Counted from the stretch's first letter, positions 38,101 through 49,555 are shown. The stretch is 64,000 bases of DNA from Synaphobranchus kaupii (GCA_029718625.1 CM056395.1:20238309-20302308); one strand, 5' to 3'. Translations and numbers: made by a program. Notes: generated by a model from the letters alone, not told the origin.

Positions 38101-41100
38101 AGCTCCAGCTTCTACTAATGCAACAACCCCAACATCTATAAATGCAACAACAACTCCATCATCTACAAGTGCAACAGCAGCTACAGCACCTACAAATGCA
38201 ACTACAGCCACAGTCTCTGTAAATGCAATTACAGCCTCAGCCTCTACAAACACAACAACCCCGACATCTATAAATGCAACTATAACTCCAGCATCTACAA
38301 GCGCAACTACAGCGCCAGACTCTACAAATGCTACAACTCAAGGATTTACACATGCAATGTCAGCTCCAACCTCTACTAACACAACATCCTCAGCATCTAT
38401 AAATGCAACTACAGCTCTAGCATCAACGAATGCAATTACAGCCCCAGACTCTACAAATACAACAATTGCAGCATCTACAAGTGCAATAGCAGCTCCAGCC
38501 TCTGTTAATGCAACAACAACTTCAGCATTTATAAATGCAACTGCAACTGTAGCCTCTACAAATGCAACAACTCCAGCATCTAGAAATCCAACTACAACTG
38601 TAGTATCTACAGCAACAGCAATTACAGCCCCTGCTAATGCATCTACAACTCCAGCATCTACAAATACAATGGTAGCTCCAGCTTCTACTAATGCAACAAC
38701 CCCAACATCTATAAATGCAACAACAACTCCATCATCTACAAGTGCAACAGCAGCTACAGCACCTACAAATGCAACTACAGCCACGGTCTCTATAAATGCA
38801 ATTACAGCCTCAGCCTCTACAAACACAACAACCCCGACATCTATAAATGCAACTATAACTCCAGCATCTACAAGCGCAACTACAGCGCCAGACTCTACAA
38901 ATGCTACAACTCAAGGATTTACACTTGCAAAGTCAGCTCCAACCTCTACTAACACAACAACCTCAGCATCTATAAATGCAACTACAGCTCTAGCATTAAC
39001 GAATGCAATTACAGCCCCAGACTCTACAAATACAACAATTGCAGCATCTACAAGTGCAATAGCAGCTTCAGCCTCTGTTAATGCAACAACAACTTCAGCA
39101 TTTATAAATGCAACTGCAACTGTAGCCTCTACAAATGCAACAACTCCAGCATCTAGAAATCCAACTACAACTGTAGTATCTACAGCAACAGCAATTACAG
39201 CCCCTGCTAATGCATCTACAACTCCAGCATCTACAAATACAATGGTAGCTCCAGCTTCTACTAATGCAACAACCCCAACATCTATAAATGCAACAACAAC
39301 TCCATCATCTACAAGTGCAACAGCAGCTACAGCACCTACAAATGCAACTACAGCCACGGTCTCTATAAATGCAATTACAGCCTCAGCCTCTACAAACACA
39401 ACAACCCCGACATCTATAAATGCAACTATAACTCCAGCATCTACAAGCGCAACTACAGCGCCAGACTCTACAAATGCTACAACTCAAGGATTTACACATG
39501 CAAAGTCAGCTCCAACCTCTACTAACACAACAACCTCAGCATCTACAAATGCAACTACAGCTCTAGCATCAACTAATGCAATTACAGCCCCAGACTCTAC
39601 AAATACAACAATTGCAGCATCTACAAGTGCAATAGCAGCTCCAGCCTCTGTTAATGCAACAACAACTTCAGCATTTATAAATGCAACTGCAACTGTAGCC
39701 TCTACAAATGCAACAACTCCAGCATCTAGAAATCCAACTACAACTGTAGTATCTACAGCAACAGCAATTACAGCCCCTGCTAATTCATCTACAACTCCAG
39801 CATCTACAAATACAATGGTAGCTCCAGCTTCTACTAATGCAACAACCCCAACATCTATAAATGCAACAACTCCATCATCTACAAGTGCAACACCAGCTAC
39901 AGCACCTACAAATGCAACTACAGCCACAGTCTCTATAAATGCAATTACAGCCTCAGCCTCTACAAACACAACAACCCCGACATCTATAAATGCAACTATA
40001 ACTCCAGCATCTACAAGCGCAACTACAGCGCCAGACTCTACAAATGCTACAACTCAAGGATTTACACTTGCAAAGTCAGCTCCAACCTCTACTAACACAA
40101 CAACCTCAGCATCTATAAATGCAACTACAGCTCTAGCATTAACGAATGCAATTACAGCCCCAGACTCTACAAATACAACAATTGCAGCATCTACAAGTGC
40201 AATAGCAGCTTCAGCCTCTGTTAATGCAACAACAACTTCAGCATTTATAAATGCAACTGCAACTGTAGCCTCTACAAATGCAACAACTCCAGCATCTAGA
40301 AATCCAACTACAACTGTAGTATCTACAGCAACAGCAATTACAGCCCCTGCTAATGCATCTACAACTCCAGCATCTACAAATACAATGGTAGCTCCAGCTT
40401 CTACTAATGCAACAACTCCAACATCTTTAAATGCAACAACAACTCCATCATCTACAAGTGCAACAGCAGCTACAGCACCTACAAATGCAACTACAGCCAC
40501 AGTCTCTATAAATGCAATTACAGCCTCAGCCTCTACAAACACAACAACCCCGACATCTATAAATGCAACTATAACTCCAGCATCTACAAGCGCAACTACA
40601 GCGCCAGACTCTACAAATGCTACAACTCAAGGATTTACACTTGCAAAGTCAGCTCCAACCTCTACTAACACAACAACCTCAGCATCTATAAATGCAACTA
40701 CAGCTCTAGCATTAACGAATGCAATTACAGCCCCAGACTCTACAAATACAACAATTGCAGCATCTACAAGTGCAATAGCAGCTTCAGCCTCTGTTAATGC
40801 AACAACAACTTCAGCATTTATAAATGCAACTGCAACTGTAGCCTCTACAAATGCAACAACTCCAGCATCTAGAAATCCAACTACAACTGTAGTATCTACA
40901 GCAACAGCAATTACAGCCCCTGCTAATGCATCTACAACTCCAGCATCTACAAATACAATGGTAGCTCCAGCTTCTACTAATGCAACAACCCCAACATCTA
41001 TAAATGCAACAACAACTCCATCATCTACAGGTGCAACAGCAGCTACAGCACCTACAAATGCAACTACAGCCACGGTCTCTATAAATGCAATTACAGCCTC

Positions 41101-44100
41101 AGCCTCTACAAACACAACAACCCCAACATCTATAAATGCAACTATAACTCCCGCATCTACAAGCGCAACTACAGCGCCAGACTCTACAAATGCTACAACT
41201 CAAGGATTTACACATGCAAAGTCAGCTCCAACCTCTACTAACACAACAACCTCAGCATCTACAAATGCAACTACAGCTCTAGCATCAACTAATGCAATTA
41301 CAGCCCCAGACTCTACAAATACAACAATTGCAGCATCTACAAGTGCAATAGCAGCTCCAGCCTCTGTTAATGCAACAACAACTTCAGCATTTATAAATGC
41401 AACTGCAACTGTAGCCTCTACAAATGCAACAACTCCAGCATCTAGAAATCCAACTACAACTGTAGTATCTACAGCAACAGCAATTACAGCCCCTGCTAAT
41501 GCATCTACAACTCCAGCATCTACAAATACAATGGTAGCTCCAGCTTCTACTAATGCAACAACCCCAACATCTATAAATGCAACAACTCCATCATCTACAA
41601 GTGCAACAGCAGCTACAGCACCTACAAATGCAACTACAGCCACAGTCTCTATACATGCAATTACAGCCTCAGCCTCTACAAACACAACAACCCCGACATC
41701 TATAAATGCAACTATAACTCCAGCATCTACAAGCGCAACTACAGCGCCAGACTCTACAAATGCTACAACTCAAGGATTTACACTTGCAAAGTCAGCTCCA
41801 ACCTCTACTAACACAACAACCTCAGCATCTATAAATGCAACTACAGCTCTAGCATCAACGAATGCAATTACAGCCCCAGACTCTACAAATACAACAATTG
41901 CAGCATCTACAAGTGCAATAGCAGCTACAGCCTCTGTTAATGCAACAACAACTTCAGCATTTATAAATGCAACTGCAACTGTAGCCTCTACAAATGCAAC
42001 AACTCCAGCATCTAGAAATCCAACTACAACTGTAGTATCTACAGCAACAGCAATTACAGCCCCTGCTAATGCATCTACAACTCCAGCATCTACAAATACA
42101 ATGGTAGCTCCAGCTTCTACTAATGCAACAACGCCAACATCTATAAATGTAACAACAACTCCATCATCTACAAGTGCAACAGCAGCTACAGCACCTACAA
42201 ATGCAACTACAGCCACAGTCTCTATAAATGCAATTACAGCCTCAGCCTCTACAAACACAACAACCCCGACATCTACAAATGCAACTATAACTCCAGCATC
42301 TACAAGCGCAACTACAGCACCAGACTCTACAAATGCTGCAACTCAAGGATTTACACATGCAATGTCAGCTCCAACCTCTACTAACACAACAACCTCAGCA
42401 TCTATAAATGCAACTACAGCTCTAGCATCAACGAATGCAATTACAGCCCCAGACTCTACAAATACAACAATTGCAGCATCTACAAGTGCAATAGCAGCTC
42501 AAGCCTCTGTTAATGCAACAACAACTTCAGCATTTATAAATGCAACTGCAACTGTAGCCTCTACAAATGCAACAACACCAGCATCTAGAAATCCAACTAC
42601 AACTGTAGTATCTACAGCAACAGCAATTACAGCCCCTGCTAATGCATCTACAACTCCAGCATCTACAAATACAATGGTAGCTCCAGCTTCTACTAATGCA
42701 ACAACCCCAACATCTATAAATGCAACAACTCCATCATCTACAAGTGCAACAGCAGCTACAGCATCTGCAAATGCAACAACTGCAGCATTTATAATTGCAA
42801 CAACTCCAGCATCTACCAGTGCAACTACAGTCTCATCATCTACAAAAGCAACTACAGCCCTCTCACTTACAACAGCCACGCCAACAGATGTACCAGGAAG
42901 CACTGTGACTCAAGTATTGGTGTTCTTTTCTGATCAAGTATTCATTGTTGAGCTGTTGAACCCCAAGTCCCAGATTTTCAAGAACAGGGCCAGAAGGACA
43001 AAAAGAGCGGTGTGTAGTTTTTTCATCACTTATACCTGATATTTAGACAGTTGTTACTGTTGAATGTTATAGTTTTGGATTAATGGTCCAACCAAAATAG
43101 CACATTACATCATTACACATCTGCATAATAAGGATGATGGTCAAGTGTAATACATGTGGTAACAGATTTTGCTAAATAATTATCAAAAAATATTTTTACA
43201 CACTACTACAGAGAACAAAATTATAAAATATCTTAGAAATATGAAAAGCAACAAAAAATGTTAGGAGAAACAGAAGTGAGACAAAAAAGCAGTTTAATGG
43301 GGTTCATATAACTTGGTGATTGACTGAATTGAATTTTTCAACCTGTCACTCTGAAAAAAAACATCTAAAGATTAGGAAAATATGAAGAGAAAAAGATTTA
43401 ATTTGTCCGTACTGCTCATCTGCTTCTCCCACCTTTTGTTTTTTTCAGCTTGAACCTTTATACAGAAGAGCATTCCGCTTTCTGCTTAGGCTCATCATTT
43501 TCAGGTTTAGGTGGGTTATACCATTAAACAATCCCAGGGATGGTGGTGGTGATGAAGATGATGATGATGATGTAGATGATGATGTTGATGATGATGATGT
43601 AGATGATGATGATGATAATGCATATCACATCATGAATGCAAGCTATAGTAGATAGCTAATGTGAATGTGGAAAAATGCATTGCTGGTTCTAAACTTAGTC
43701 ATAATGGAGCAGTAACCTTTGTTTTTATTGTTGGTTAACAGATGGAAATTTCTGATAATTCTTAAAATGTTTATGTTGGGCTTGTTTACTTCACAGACCT
43801 GGGTCCATTGTCACTGAAATAGGGCTGGTCTTCAACGAATCTGGTATTGTGCCCAACACTACTGAGGTGGCAGCAACACTGGAGCAGGCAGTCGAAAGTG
43901 GGAATTTGACCATCCCAATCAATGCCAGCTCAATCTCTGTCACCAGTCAGTTTCTTCCTCTCATATGATGCTTTCTTACGTCTTACATTCATATTCATAT
44001 ATTTTTCGTATTCATATATAACTATTGTAATATCAGTTCTTAGTTGCAACAGCAATTGTTGTAAACATATCGATGGTAGCAATTAATATCTATTCCAATT

Positions 44101-44838
44101 TAAATGTCCACCTGCTGGTATTGTACTTACCTACTGTATTCATCAACTCCAGCACTCAGAAATACAGCTCCAACATCAGCATCTACAGATGTGACATCAG
44201 CTCCAGCCTCTGCAAATGCAATAACTCCAGCATCTACAACTGCAATGACAGCTCCAGGATCTAAAGATGAGGGTAGGCAATTAACGTTTTTTACAGGGGC
44301 TTTTTTGCCCTTGTGAAATAAGTTTTTGTGCATTTTTTGTGGAATGTGACCATCCCCATCAATATCAACTCAATCTCTGCCACCAGTGAGTTCCTCCTCT
44401 GATCTACTCTTCTTATATACAGCAGTGGAATTTTTTAACATAATACATTTTATATTATAAATGTTCATTTTCACATCTATTGTTAGTTCATTAGTGTTAT
44501 AACTCCAGAAGTAATAGCAGTAATAACTTCAGTAGTGGTACCAATAGCAAAATACAACCTCAGAGATCTGTACCTCAGTTTACTAGTTATCCATATTTTG
44601 TGACATACAGAGTACTGTATACCACTGACTAACACCAGCAGTAGTGCCTGCCTGCAAAACCGCACTGTTTTAGAGCCAGGGAGTGAATCACATCCCATAA
44701 TACCTGTTGCTAAGTGTGTTTCTTTCCTCCATAGGCCCCTCATCCAGTGGTGTGTCACCTGTTCCCACCTCTGTGTTCAGCTGCTACCTGCTGGCCTGGT
44801 GTTCCCTGGTGCTGGCCACAATGTTGAACTTATCATGA
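30027..44838 (+). CDS. Giant SEA-domain mucin-like protein, likely GPI-anchored (9 coding exons)
   Basis: Coding exons: 30027-30066, 32347-32582, 33218-33279, 33788-33930, 35841-43009, 43449-43510, 43797-43945, 44153-44272, 44735-44838. They sum to 8,085 bases, 2,694 residues plus stop, and every junction keeps frame. Start: first ATG after an acceptor at 30003; it opens a signal peptide (MHWKTILSGLFLF). Domains: stalk and SEA 1 (exons 2-4), giant Thr/Ser/Ala/Asn repeat exon, SEA 2 (end of the giant exon plus the next two), short stalk, and a C-terminal hydrophobic stretch (CYLLAWCSLVLATML) without a basic tail, preceded by PSSSG, as in GPI signals. SEA domains occur in cell-surface mucins and often self-cleave at G-S. 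The role is inferred: a heavily glycosylated, extended surface or shed protein. I cannot assign an orthologue. Introns hold transposons but the reading frame is intact. Confidence 0.8.
30541..31470 (-). repeat. Non-LTR element 3' region in intron 2
   Basis: On the - strand the sequence ends GTGCTATATACATAAAATTTGATTGATTGATT, with a (GATT)n tail at 30541-30566 typical of CR1/Rex-like elements of fish. The body to about 31470 contains CAATAGTCCAGCCTGCATG and related text seen in such repeats. No open frame remains. Confidence 0.55.
32347..32582 (+). CDS. Mucin-like gene, coding exon 2 (stalk and SEA 1 N-terminal half)
   Basis: Acceptor CTCTTCAG|TAG|AAATAACAG offers two in-frame sites 3 bases apart. 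The exon encodes a Thr/Ser/Ala stalk (TTSPLSTALTALSTAPTETT) and the first SEA strands and helix (VSLRLEFSSNENFTGELSNS, SSQAFQDRV). The donor CACAG|GTGAGT is consensus, phase 0. NFT and NSS are N-glycosylation sequons. Confidence 0.8.
33218..33279 (+). CDS. Mucin-like gene, coding exon 3 (SEA 1 middle)
   Basis: 62 bases between TTTTTCAG and TTTTAG|GTGGGT, encoding LTPAFENAFPSFLQLTRIHF. The same length and phases (0 to 2) recur at 43449-43510, which supports the model. Confidence 0.75.
33788..33930 (+). CDS. Mucin-like gene, coding exon 4 (SEA 1 C-terminal half)
   Basis: Acceptor TGTGTCACAG; encodes LLTTSADLVFNSSSGVPSID and the following helix and strand to VTIPIILSSIFVT. The donor CACCA|GTCGGT is weak; a paralogous copy at 44395 keeps the consensus form CACCA|GTGAGT. 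An alternative donor at ATTGGAG|GTACC (33976) would add 15 Ser/Thr-rich residues in the same phase. At the position where SEA domains usually have G-S-V-V-V this copy has LLTTSAD. Confidence 0.7.
34018..34125 (+). repeat. Poly-C tract and (GGAT)n
   Basis: Two long C runs (34018-34052) followed at 34103 by ATGGATGGATGGATGG. Simple repeats in intron 4. Confidence 0.9.
35137..35167 (+). repeat. (TTA)n microsatellite
   Basis: About ten TTA units in intron 4 of the mucin-like gene. Confidence 0.95.
35841..43009 (+). CDS. Mucin-like gene, giant coding exon 5 (7,169 bp)
   Basis: Acceptor TTCATCTTCAG|TAG|GTATGG again has two in-frame choices 3 bases apart. The exon is open for 2,389 codons. Residues from about 35850 to 36485 are loosely ordered 8-12-residue monomers (PASTNATTA type). 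From 36491 the array is ordered in 191-residue units. The final 55 codons leave the repeat and form the N-terminal half of SEA 2 (TQVLVFFSDQVFIVELLNPK, then SQIFKNRARRTKRA), ending at AGCG|GTGTGT, phase 0. Antisense open frames of about 160 codons in each unit are composition artefacts. Confidence 0.88.
36491..42760 (+). repeat. Higher-order tandem array, eleven copies of a 573-bp unit
   Basis: The marker GGATTTACAC/ACTTGCA recurs at 36491, 37196, 37769, 38342, 38915, 39488, 40058, 40631, 41204, 41774 and 42347. Spacing is 573 bases except 705 after copy 1 (an extra 132-bp local duplication) and 570 in copies 6 and 9 (one ACA missing). Each unit is about 20 related 27-33 bp monomers. All length changes are multiples of three, so the frame is preserved. 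Copies 5-6 and 8-9 share private variants. Confidence 0.95.
43449..43510 (+). CDS. Mucin-like gene, coding exon 6 (SEA 2 middle)
   Basis: 62 bases between TTTTTTCAG and GTTTAG|GTGGGT, encoding LEPLYRRAFRFLLRLIIFRF. An alternative donor TTTTCAG|GTTTAG six bases upstream also keeps frame. Confidence 0.75.
43540..43620 (+). repeat. (GAT)n microsatellite
   Basis: Imperfect GATGATGAT run with GTAGAT interruptions, in the intron between SEA 2 exons. Confidence 0.9.
43797..43945 (+). CDS. Mucin-like gene, coding exon 7 (SEA 2 C-terminal half with G-S site)
   Basis: Acceptor TTACTTCACAG. With the split codon it reads RPGSIVTEIGLVFNESG, the standard SEA cleavage context (F-R-P-G-S-V-V-V), followed by VPNTTEVAATLEQAVESGNL and TIPINASSISVT. 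The donor CACCA|GTCAGT gives phase 1. Confidence 0.8.
44153..44272 (+). CDS. Mucin-like gene, coding exon 8 (short stalk)
   Basis: Acceptor CATCAACTCCAG and donor GATGAGG|GTAGGC enclose 120 bases, phase 1 on both sides. They encode 40 residues of the same composition as the giant array (TSAPASANAITPASTTAMTA), a minimal unexpanded version of the repeat. Confidence 0.7.
44341..44740 (+). pseudogene. Truncated extra copy of SEA exon 3 inside intron 8
   Basis: Begins abruptly within the exon (GGAATGTGACCATCCCCATC), reads GNVTIPINI-SISAT and ends at a consensus donor CACCA|GTGAGT. The following intron sequence matches 20565-20710 and 52440-52768. It has lost its acceptor and 5' half, so it is not expected to be spliced in. 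Confidence 0.75.
44735..44838 (+). CDS. Mucin-like gene, last coding exon (GPI-signal-like C-terminus)
   Basis: Acceptor TTCCTCCATAG. Encodes GPSSSGVSPVPTSVFSCYLL and a further hydrophobic stretch to LNLS, then TGA. Small residues (S-S-S-G) before a spacer and a terminal hydrophobic segment fit a GPI-attachment signal. A single-pass membrane anchor without a tail is the alternative. Confidence 0.75.
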
Positions 44839-44902
44839 AAGAAAGATGCATGCACACAGATGCATACATCCTCATGCATGCCTGTACAGTTGCAAATGCA
44901 TT

Positions 44903-44905
<3 letters not shown>

Positions 44906-44963
<58 letters not shown>
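44906..44963 (+). repeat. (AC)n microsatellite in the 3' UTR
   Basis: About 28 CA dinucleotides, 70 bases downstream of the stop codon. Confidence 0.95.
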
Positions 44964-44966
<3 letters not shown>

Positions 44967-45276
44967 TACATGCATGCACATGCACGTACTTCTTCTCTAT
45001 CCTTACAGAATTTGCACAATCATTTATCCTTATGAATGCACTAATTTCTGAATGGTCATTAACCTCCGTACATGAACACACAGAGAAAATTGTATTGTGC
45101 ATTCACATTCAGCCCCTAAGTGAGCATAGAATGCAAGGAAGTGTCTATCCACACACTAGGGAACAAGATGTATTGTTGTATTTATTTAATATTTTCCATT
45201 ACTTATTCTGTGCACTTAAAAATTTTTCTGTATCTTTTCACTGGAATCTTCACACTTAATTTCTCTTCAAAGGTGA

Positions 45277-45282
45277 AATAAA
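45277..45282 (+). terminator. Poly(A) signal of the mucin-like gene
   Basis: AATAAA in the context GGTGAAATAAAGAGAAC, 439 bases after the stop codon. The TTTGTGCATTATTATT that follows could serve as the downstream element. Confidence 0.65.
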
Positions 45283-45289
45283 GAGAACA

Positions 45290-45671
45290 TGTATCTTTGT
45301 GCATTATTATTATTATTGTAGGAGAGAACGTAAGGACAATATATTGCCTAGAAAGCATATATTGTAGCTTAATTTAAGTTGCAGTAAAGTACTCCTAACC
45401 CCAACCCCCATTCCCCCAATCTCTCCCCATCTGTATCCCCAAGTTAAGTTTTTCTCAGTTCAGGCAGCAGGGGGACTAAAGACCTTCAGGTACGGGAAGG
45501 TGGATAACAGCGCATGAGGGGCTTTCAGCTTTATTATCAGAATTGTGGCATTGTTCAGTAATCGATATTTTAGTTTGCTGTAGTGTAAGGTCAGTCAATG
45601 AATGTGCTATTGACTGATATCTCTCCAATCTTTTTTTTGTTAGCTTATTCAACAGAATAAAATATAAAAAT

Positions 45672-45703
<32 letters not shown>

Positions 45704-47570
45704 GTGAGCCTGCACAGTATTTCATGTATTTCTAGCTCAGATAATTATTATTAGCATTGGATTTTACTTAGTAGAAGACCAGGGAAAGAACATCTTGCTC
45801 ATTCTTGCCACATGACGGGGCAGTGTTGCCAGCTGCATCTCCCAGCCGAGCCTCACACGCTAGGAGAAATGCATAGGAGAACCATGGGTTGTGAAAACTG
45901 TACCTACACAGGAACTGATTCGGGAACTGACCCCCCAACACCCCCCAAAAATCATAAGCAGTAGCTTCTTTACTTAACATCTTTAAAATAAAATTGACAA
46001 AAGATTTTATTGCATTGGCAGAGAACAATAATGATTTATGGGTGCACTCTCTTTTTCTTCTGTTTATATCATAGGTCTAATGATGTTGCTGTTTTCACTT
46101 TTTATATGCATTATATTCTTTATTTATCTTTGTTATTCTTATCACTGATTTCCCAGATGTATGTACTGTCATTTTCTACAATCTGTTTCAACCTTGTTTG
46201 CAGTGCAGTGGACCCTGTTTAGCCTCGCCTTCGTGGACTGTTCACACCTGTAAGTAATAATTTCTCACTGAACTTAAAGCAGTTGATTATTTATAATATT
46301 GCACAATACAATTTCCATTGTCATCCAGTCAGGTGACCTGATACAGTTCCCCAACAACTTTCTGCAAACAGGTAAACAGATAAGTGGTACCGCTGGTCTG
46401 AAAAAGGCAAGATAAAGAGTCTTTTGTCTTGGGGAAAGGGACTAATGGAATTTAAAATAATAGGATACTTTATAAAACTTGTTATTCAGGGTTAAGTGGA
46501 ACACACATTGCAGTTTGACTGAATAAAAGCCTTACTAAATGTATCCACAGCAACAATAAAACGGCATTAAAAATGGTTGTGGTTACCACAGCTGTAGATA
46601 AATGAATATGGGGTGAAACATTGCTGCTGCCAATTACCAATGTTATATTATAGAATTGAATATACTTCTGCATTCACCTCTTAGAGATATTTTAAAGTAG
46701 ACTGAGAACAACTGAATCATAAGCAAATTTGATAATGCGCTTGTTCTTGAGCTGACGTCAACAGTCGTCCATGTAGATTTTGTGAATTAACATTTTCACG
46801 TGATTGGCTATTTCCACATGTTTCTATGTGTTCAAAATGTCTATGTGTGAAAAGAAAATAAGTCACGCAAAGTCATGTGAAATTTGCACATTCACATGTC
46901 AGTTACATACGTTCAGCTTTTTACACGTGTGAACTACAATTGTTTTGTATTTTTCACATGTGGGTGTTAAAACAATCACGTGGAAAAACCAAAATGATAA
47001 ACACATAGTTTTCATGTGATGTTTTTGTGAGGGTTACCTATCAGTGTCTGTGCCCTGTTAGTTAAAACAGTTGGAAAGCTACTGGTTTTATCGGCAGACA
47101 CAAGACAATAAAAAATACAAGGATACAAGACAATGACAAAAGATACAAGACAATAAGAAAAAGCCTACATAGGGTACATCAAACAGGGGGGGGGGGGATA
47201 TGATATGAGATATATATGATATAATATATATTAGAAAATAAAGTGCTGAATTCGAGACATCAATTCCCAGATCAACATTTCACCCGTATAAATACATATA
47301 CGACATAACAAAATCGACAAATAAGCCAAGGTCGGCACTCGGCAGCATCGTATTCTCATACTCAGCGTATTCTCTATTTAAGCAGCCTACTACCACTCAG
47401 CCAGTGCTTTTGTGTAAACTCAGGTTGCGCTCTAGCCGGTAATTTCTGTCAGTGTGGGTATCGTAACTAATTCAGTGGTGATAATAGATCTTTTCCGCCT
47501 CTTTTGAGAAGATATTTGTTGTACTGAAAGCTGAGCTTTAAAGGCTATACATACAGCATTTTTATGGAGA
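45290..47570. other. Intergenic, no gene seen
   Basis: Contains a run of 31 G at 45672-45702 and a shorter one near 47187. An exon-like stretch at 46203-46250 (TTTGCAG ... CACACCT|GTAAGT) has splice-like borders but no supporting context. Confidence 0.45.
45672..45702 (+). repeat. Poly-G tract
   Basis: 31 consecutive G; length is likely unreliable in the assembly. Confidence 0.95.
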
Positions 47571-47577
47571 CAAAAAC

Positions 47578-47796
47578 ATTTTTTTATATAATACATCCAC
47601 AGAGCTTGATGAAAGATGCAGAATAAAAGTATTGCTTTTCCCTAAAAATAAATATCGATTATGAATTTATCATTACAAAAATTATTTCACGGGCTGTAAA
47701 AGAGTGCAGTTTTTAGCTCTGTCTAAGACGTCAGAGTTTGGTTCCCGGTGTTATGCCGTTCGTTTTTCAGCTCCCCTGCAGATCTCTCTCCCCCCT
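47578..47796 (+). repeat. Segment also present at 52785-53004
   Basis: ATACATCCACAGAGCTTGAT ... AGCTCCCCTGCAGATCTCTC is repeated almost unchanged in the Sleeping Beauty-flanked mosaic at 52 kb. It has no coding potential. Confidence 0.9.
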
Positions 47797-47879
47797 TCAC
47801 TATAAACACACTAGCTAAGCTATGTGATATGCTATGAATGACCTGTGATTTTTTTTGACTTATTTCCTCCAGTTAAAAT

Positions 47880-48400
47880 GTAAACGATAATGGATTTAAA
47901 GGATTATTTTACTACGGTTGTACCAATAATCCTTTACTCAGCGGTTACTTAGATTGGTTCTCTCTCAGACCTCATTTGAGGCTGGATTCTTTAGTTACCC
48001 TTTAGTTATTGGCTCAATTTCTTTTGCATTGAGCTGGAGGTTTTAGTTCTATTAGTTGACTGTTTAATACTATTTTTTCGAGTTAATTTTCACCCTCTTT
48101 CCTGGGTAGTTTTGTGTTAGCTTTGAACACCGGGTAGTATCTCCAGGAGTATCTTTCTCCCTTCTGTCTAGTTTCTATACACCTTATCCTTAGTTATTTT
48201 ACGTCCCTCTCACAGGCAGCCTACTGTTAGGCCTGTACTCTTGGGATAACCTCCCTAAGGAGTATTCTTTCTTTTCTGTTTTACTTTCCTGTTGCCCCTT
48301 CCATTTCTGAGACCTTGTGGTTACTCCACCTGGGTGGGTAGCTTTTAGATCCCTGTTCAGTCGCGTCTGGTTCTCCGAACCCCCCCTCCTCCCCCCATCA
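47880..48400. repeat. Unclassified repeat-like segment (related to 61500-61985)
   Basis: Shares short ordered blocks with 61500-61985: TTTTGTGTTAGCTT...CCGGG, AGATCCCT, and CTGGTTCTCCGAACC near the end. Both contain short self-complementary words. The family is unknown and the relationship is weak. Confidence 0.35.
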
Positions 48401-49475
48401 CAGTGTCCACACAAAGTTGAAGATGAAGTCAATGCATTGTTTCAACCACATTTAGAGTGAAATTGAATTTGGAATAGCGCAGATTAACCCTTTTTGGGGA
48501 GCAGGGGGAGCAACACCATTATGTTTAATGTGACATTACATTGTCAATAAATACATTTTTTCCATGCCTTGCAACCACATATACCAATCATTACTGAGTG
48601 TCCACACTTTGAAGCAATAAGGCAAATCTTTCCATCTGTAGCATAATTATTCCATGACACAACTATTTACATTTATATACAGTAGCCAATCAATAATGAA
48701 ATGTGGAATCCAAAAGGAATCATAAATGACAAGAAATGATAAAAAAGCACTGTGGAGGCCACTGTGGAGGTTTGCATTGCCTCACACTTCTTTTGGGAAA
48801 CTCAAAAAGTAACAGCTCCACAACCTGTCTTTCTTGCCAAAAAAACATCCTGCCAGACAGGTTTTCCCCCTCCTCTTTTAGCATTTTCCCAATACTTTAA
48901 ATACACAGAGAGATGTAATCCAGAGCGGACATTCAAGGATAATTCGTTTTCCATATTGGATGACACATACTGAGCATTCGCCAATTTTAACCCTCACATT
49001 ACATTTGGAATATGGAATATCATATTTTCTTAATTATTTTGAATCTCTGGTAAATAAAGCCTGTGGACCAGTGGTTCCCTTACATCACCTGATGAATGTA
49101 ATGTATGGTAGGCAAGGTGAGCGCAAACTACATATAGAGGAGTCAGTCTAAGTTATCTCATCCCTTTCTTTCACCTTCTCTCTCTGGCAGCCTCCCGCTG
49201 TCTCTCTCTCTCACACACACACGCACACCCATCATCTACTCCAGTAGATTGCTTCCTGCTTGACTGTGTGTCACTCATGCACCAAGACTAGCTATTTTCC
49301 ACTGTCTGTAAATTGTATCATTGCTGATGTAGCGGGTGTAGCTCGGCTAGTTCGCTAGTAAGCACAGTGAGGTGCAGTAAAGCGAAGGCTTTGTAGCAGG
49401 TTACCGTGACAACACTCTCTGGCGACGCAACCCTCAGGGTCAAAATAACGACGTTACCCTTAGCTATCGGTGATG

Positions 49476-49555
49476 TTGTCTTTAGCTGATTGGTAACGCG
49501 TTCGCTTACGAGTGAGAGGAGCGGGGTTCAAATCTCACCTTCGACTTCTGAGTAA
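49476..49555 (+). repeat. tRNA-like SINE head or tRNA pseudogene
   Basis: TAGCTGATTGGTAACGCG resembles an A box and GGGGTTCAAATCTCACC a B box with a T-arm. The spacing is tRNA-like, but the acceptor stem does not pair, so a functional tRNA is not claimed. Confidence 0.4.

Noticed and set aside
35893..42903. Eleven long antisense open frames of about 110-206 codons, rich in Val and Ala
   Set aside because: They are the reverse complement of the ACA/GCA/TCT-rich mucin repeat, recur once per 573-bp unit, and have no start context or splice support.
35841..43009. CRISPR-like or satellite array interpretation of the regular repeats
   Set aside because: There are no unique spacers, the array is one open frame bounded by splice sites, and the DNA is from a fish.
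46203..46250. Exon-like stretch between TTTGCAG and GTAAGT
   Set aside because: It is short, has no partner exon or similarity to either gene, and such borders occur by chance.
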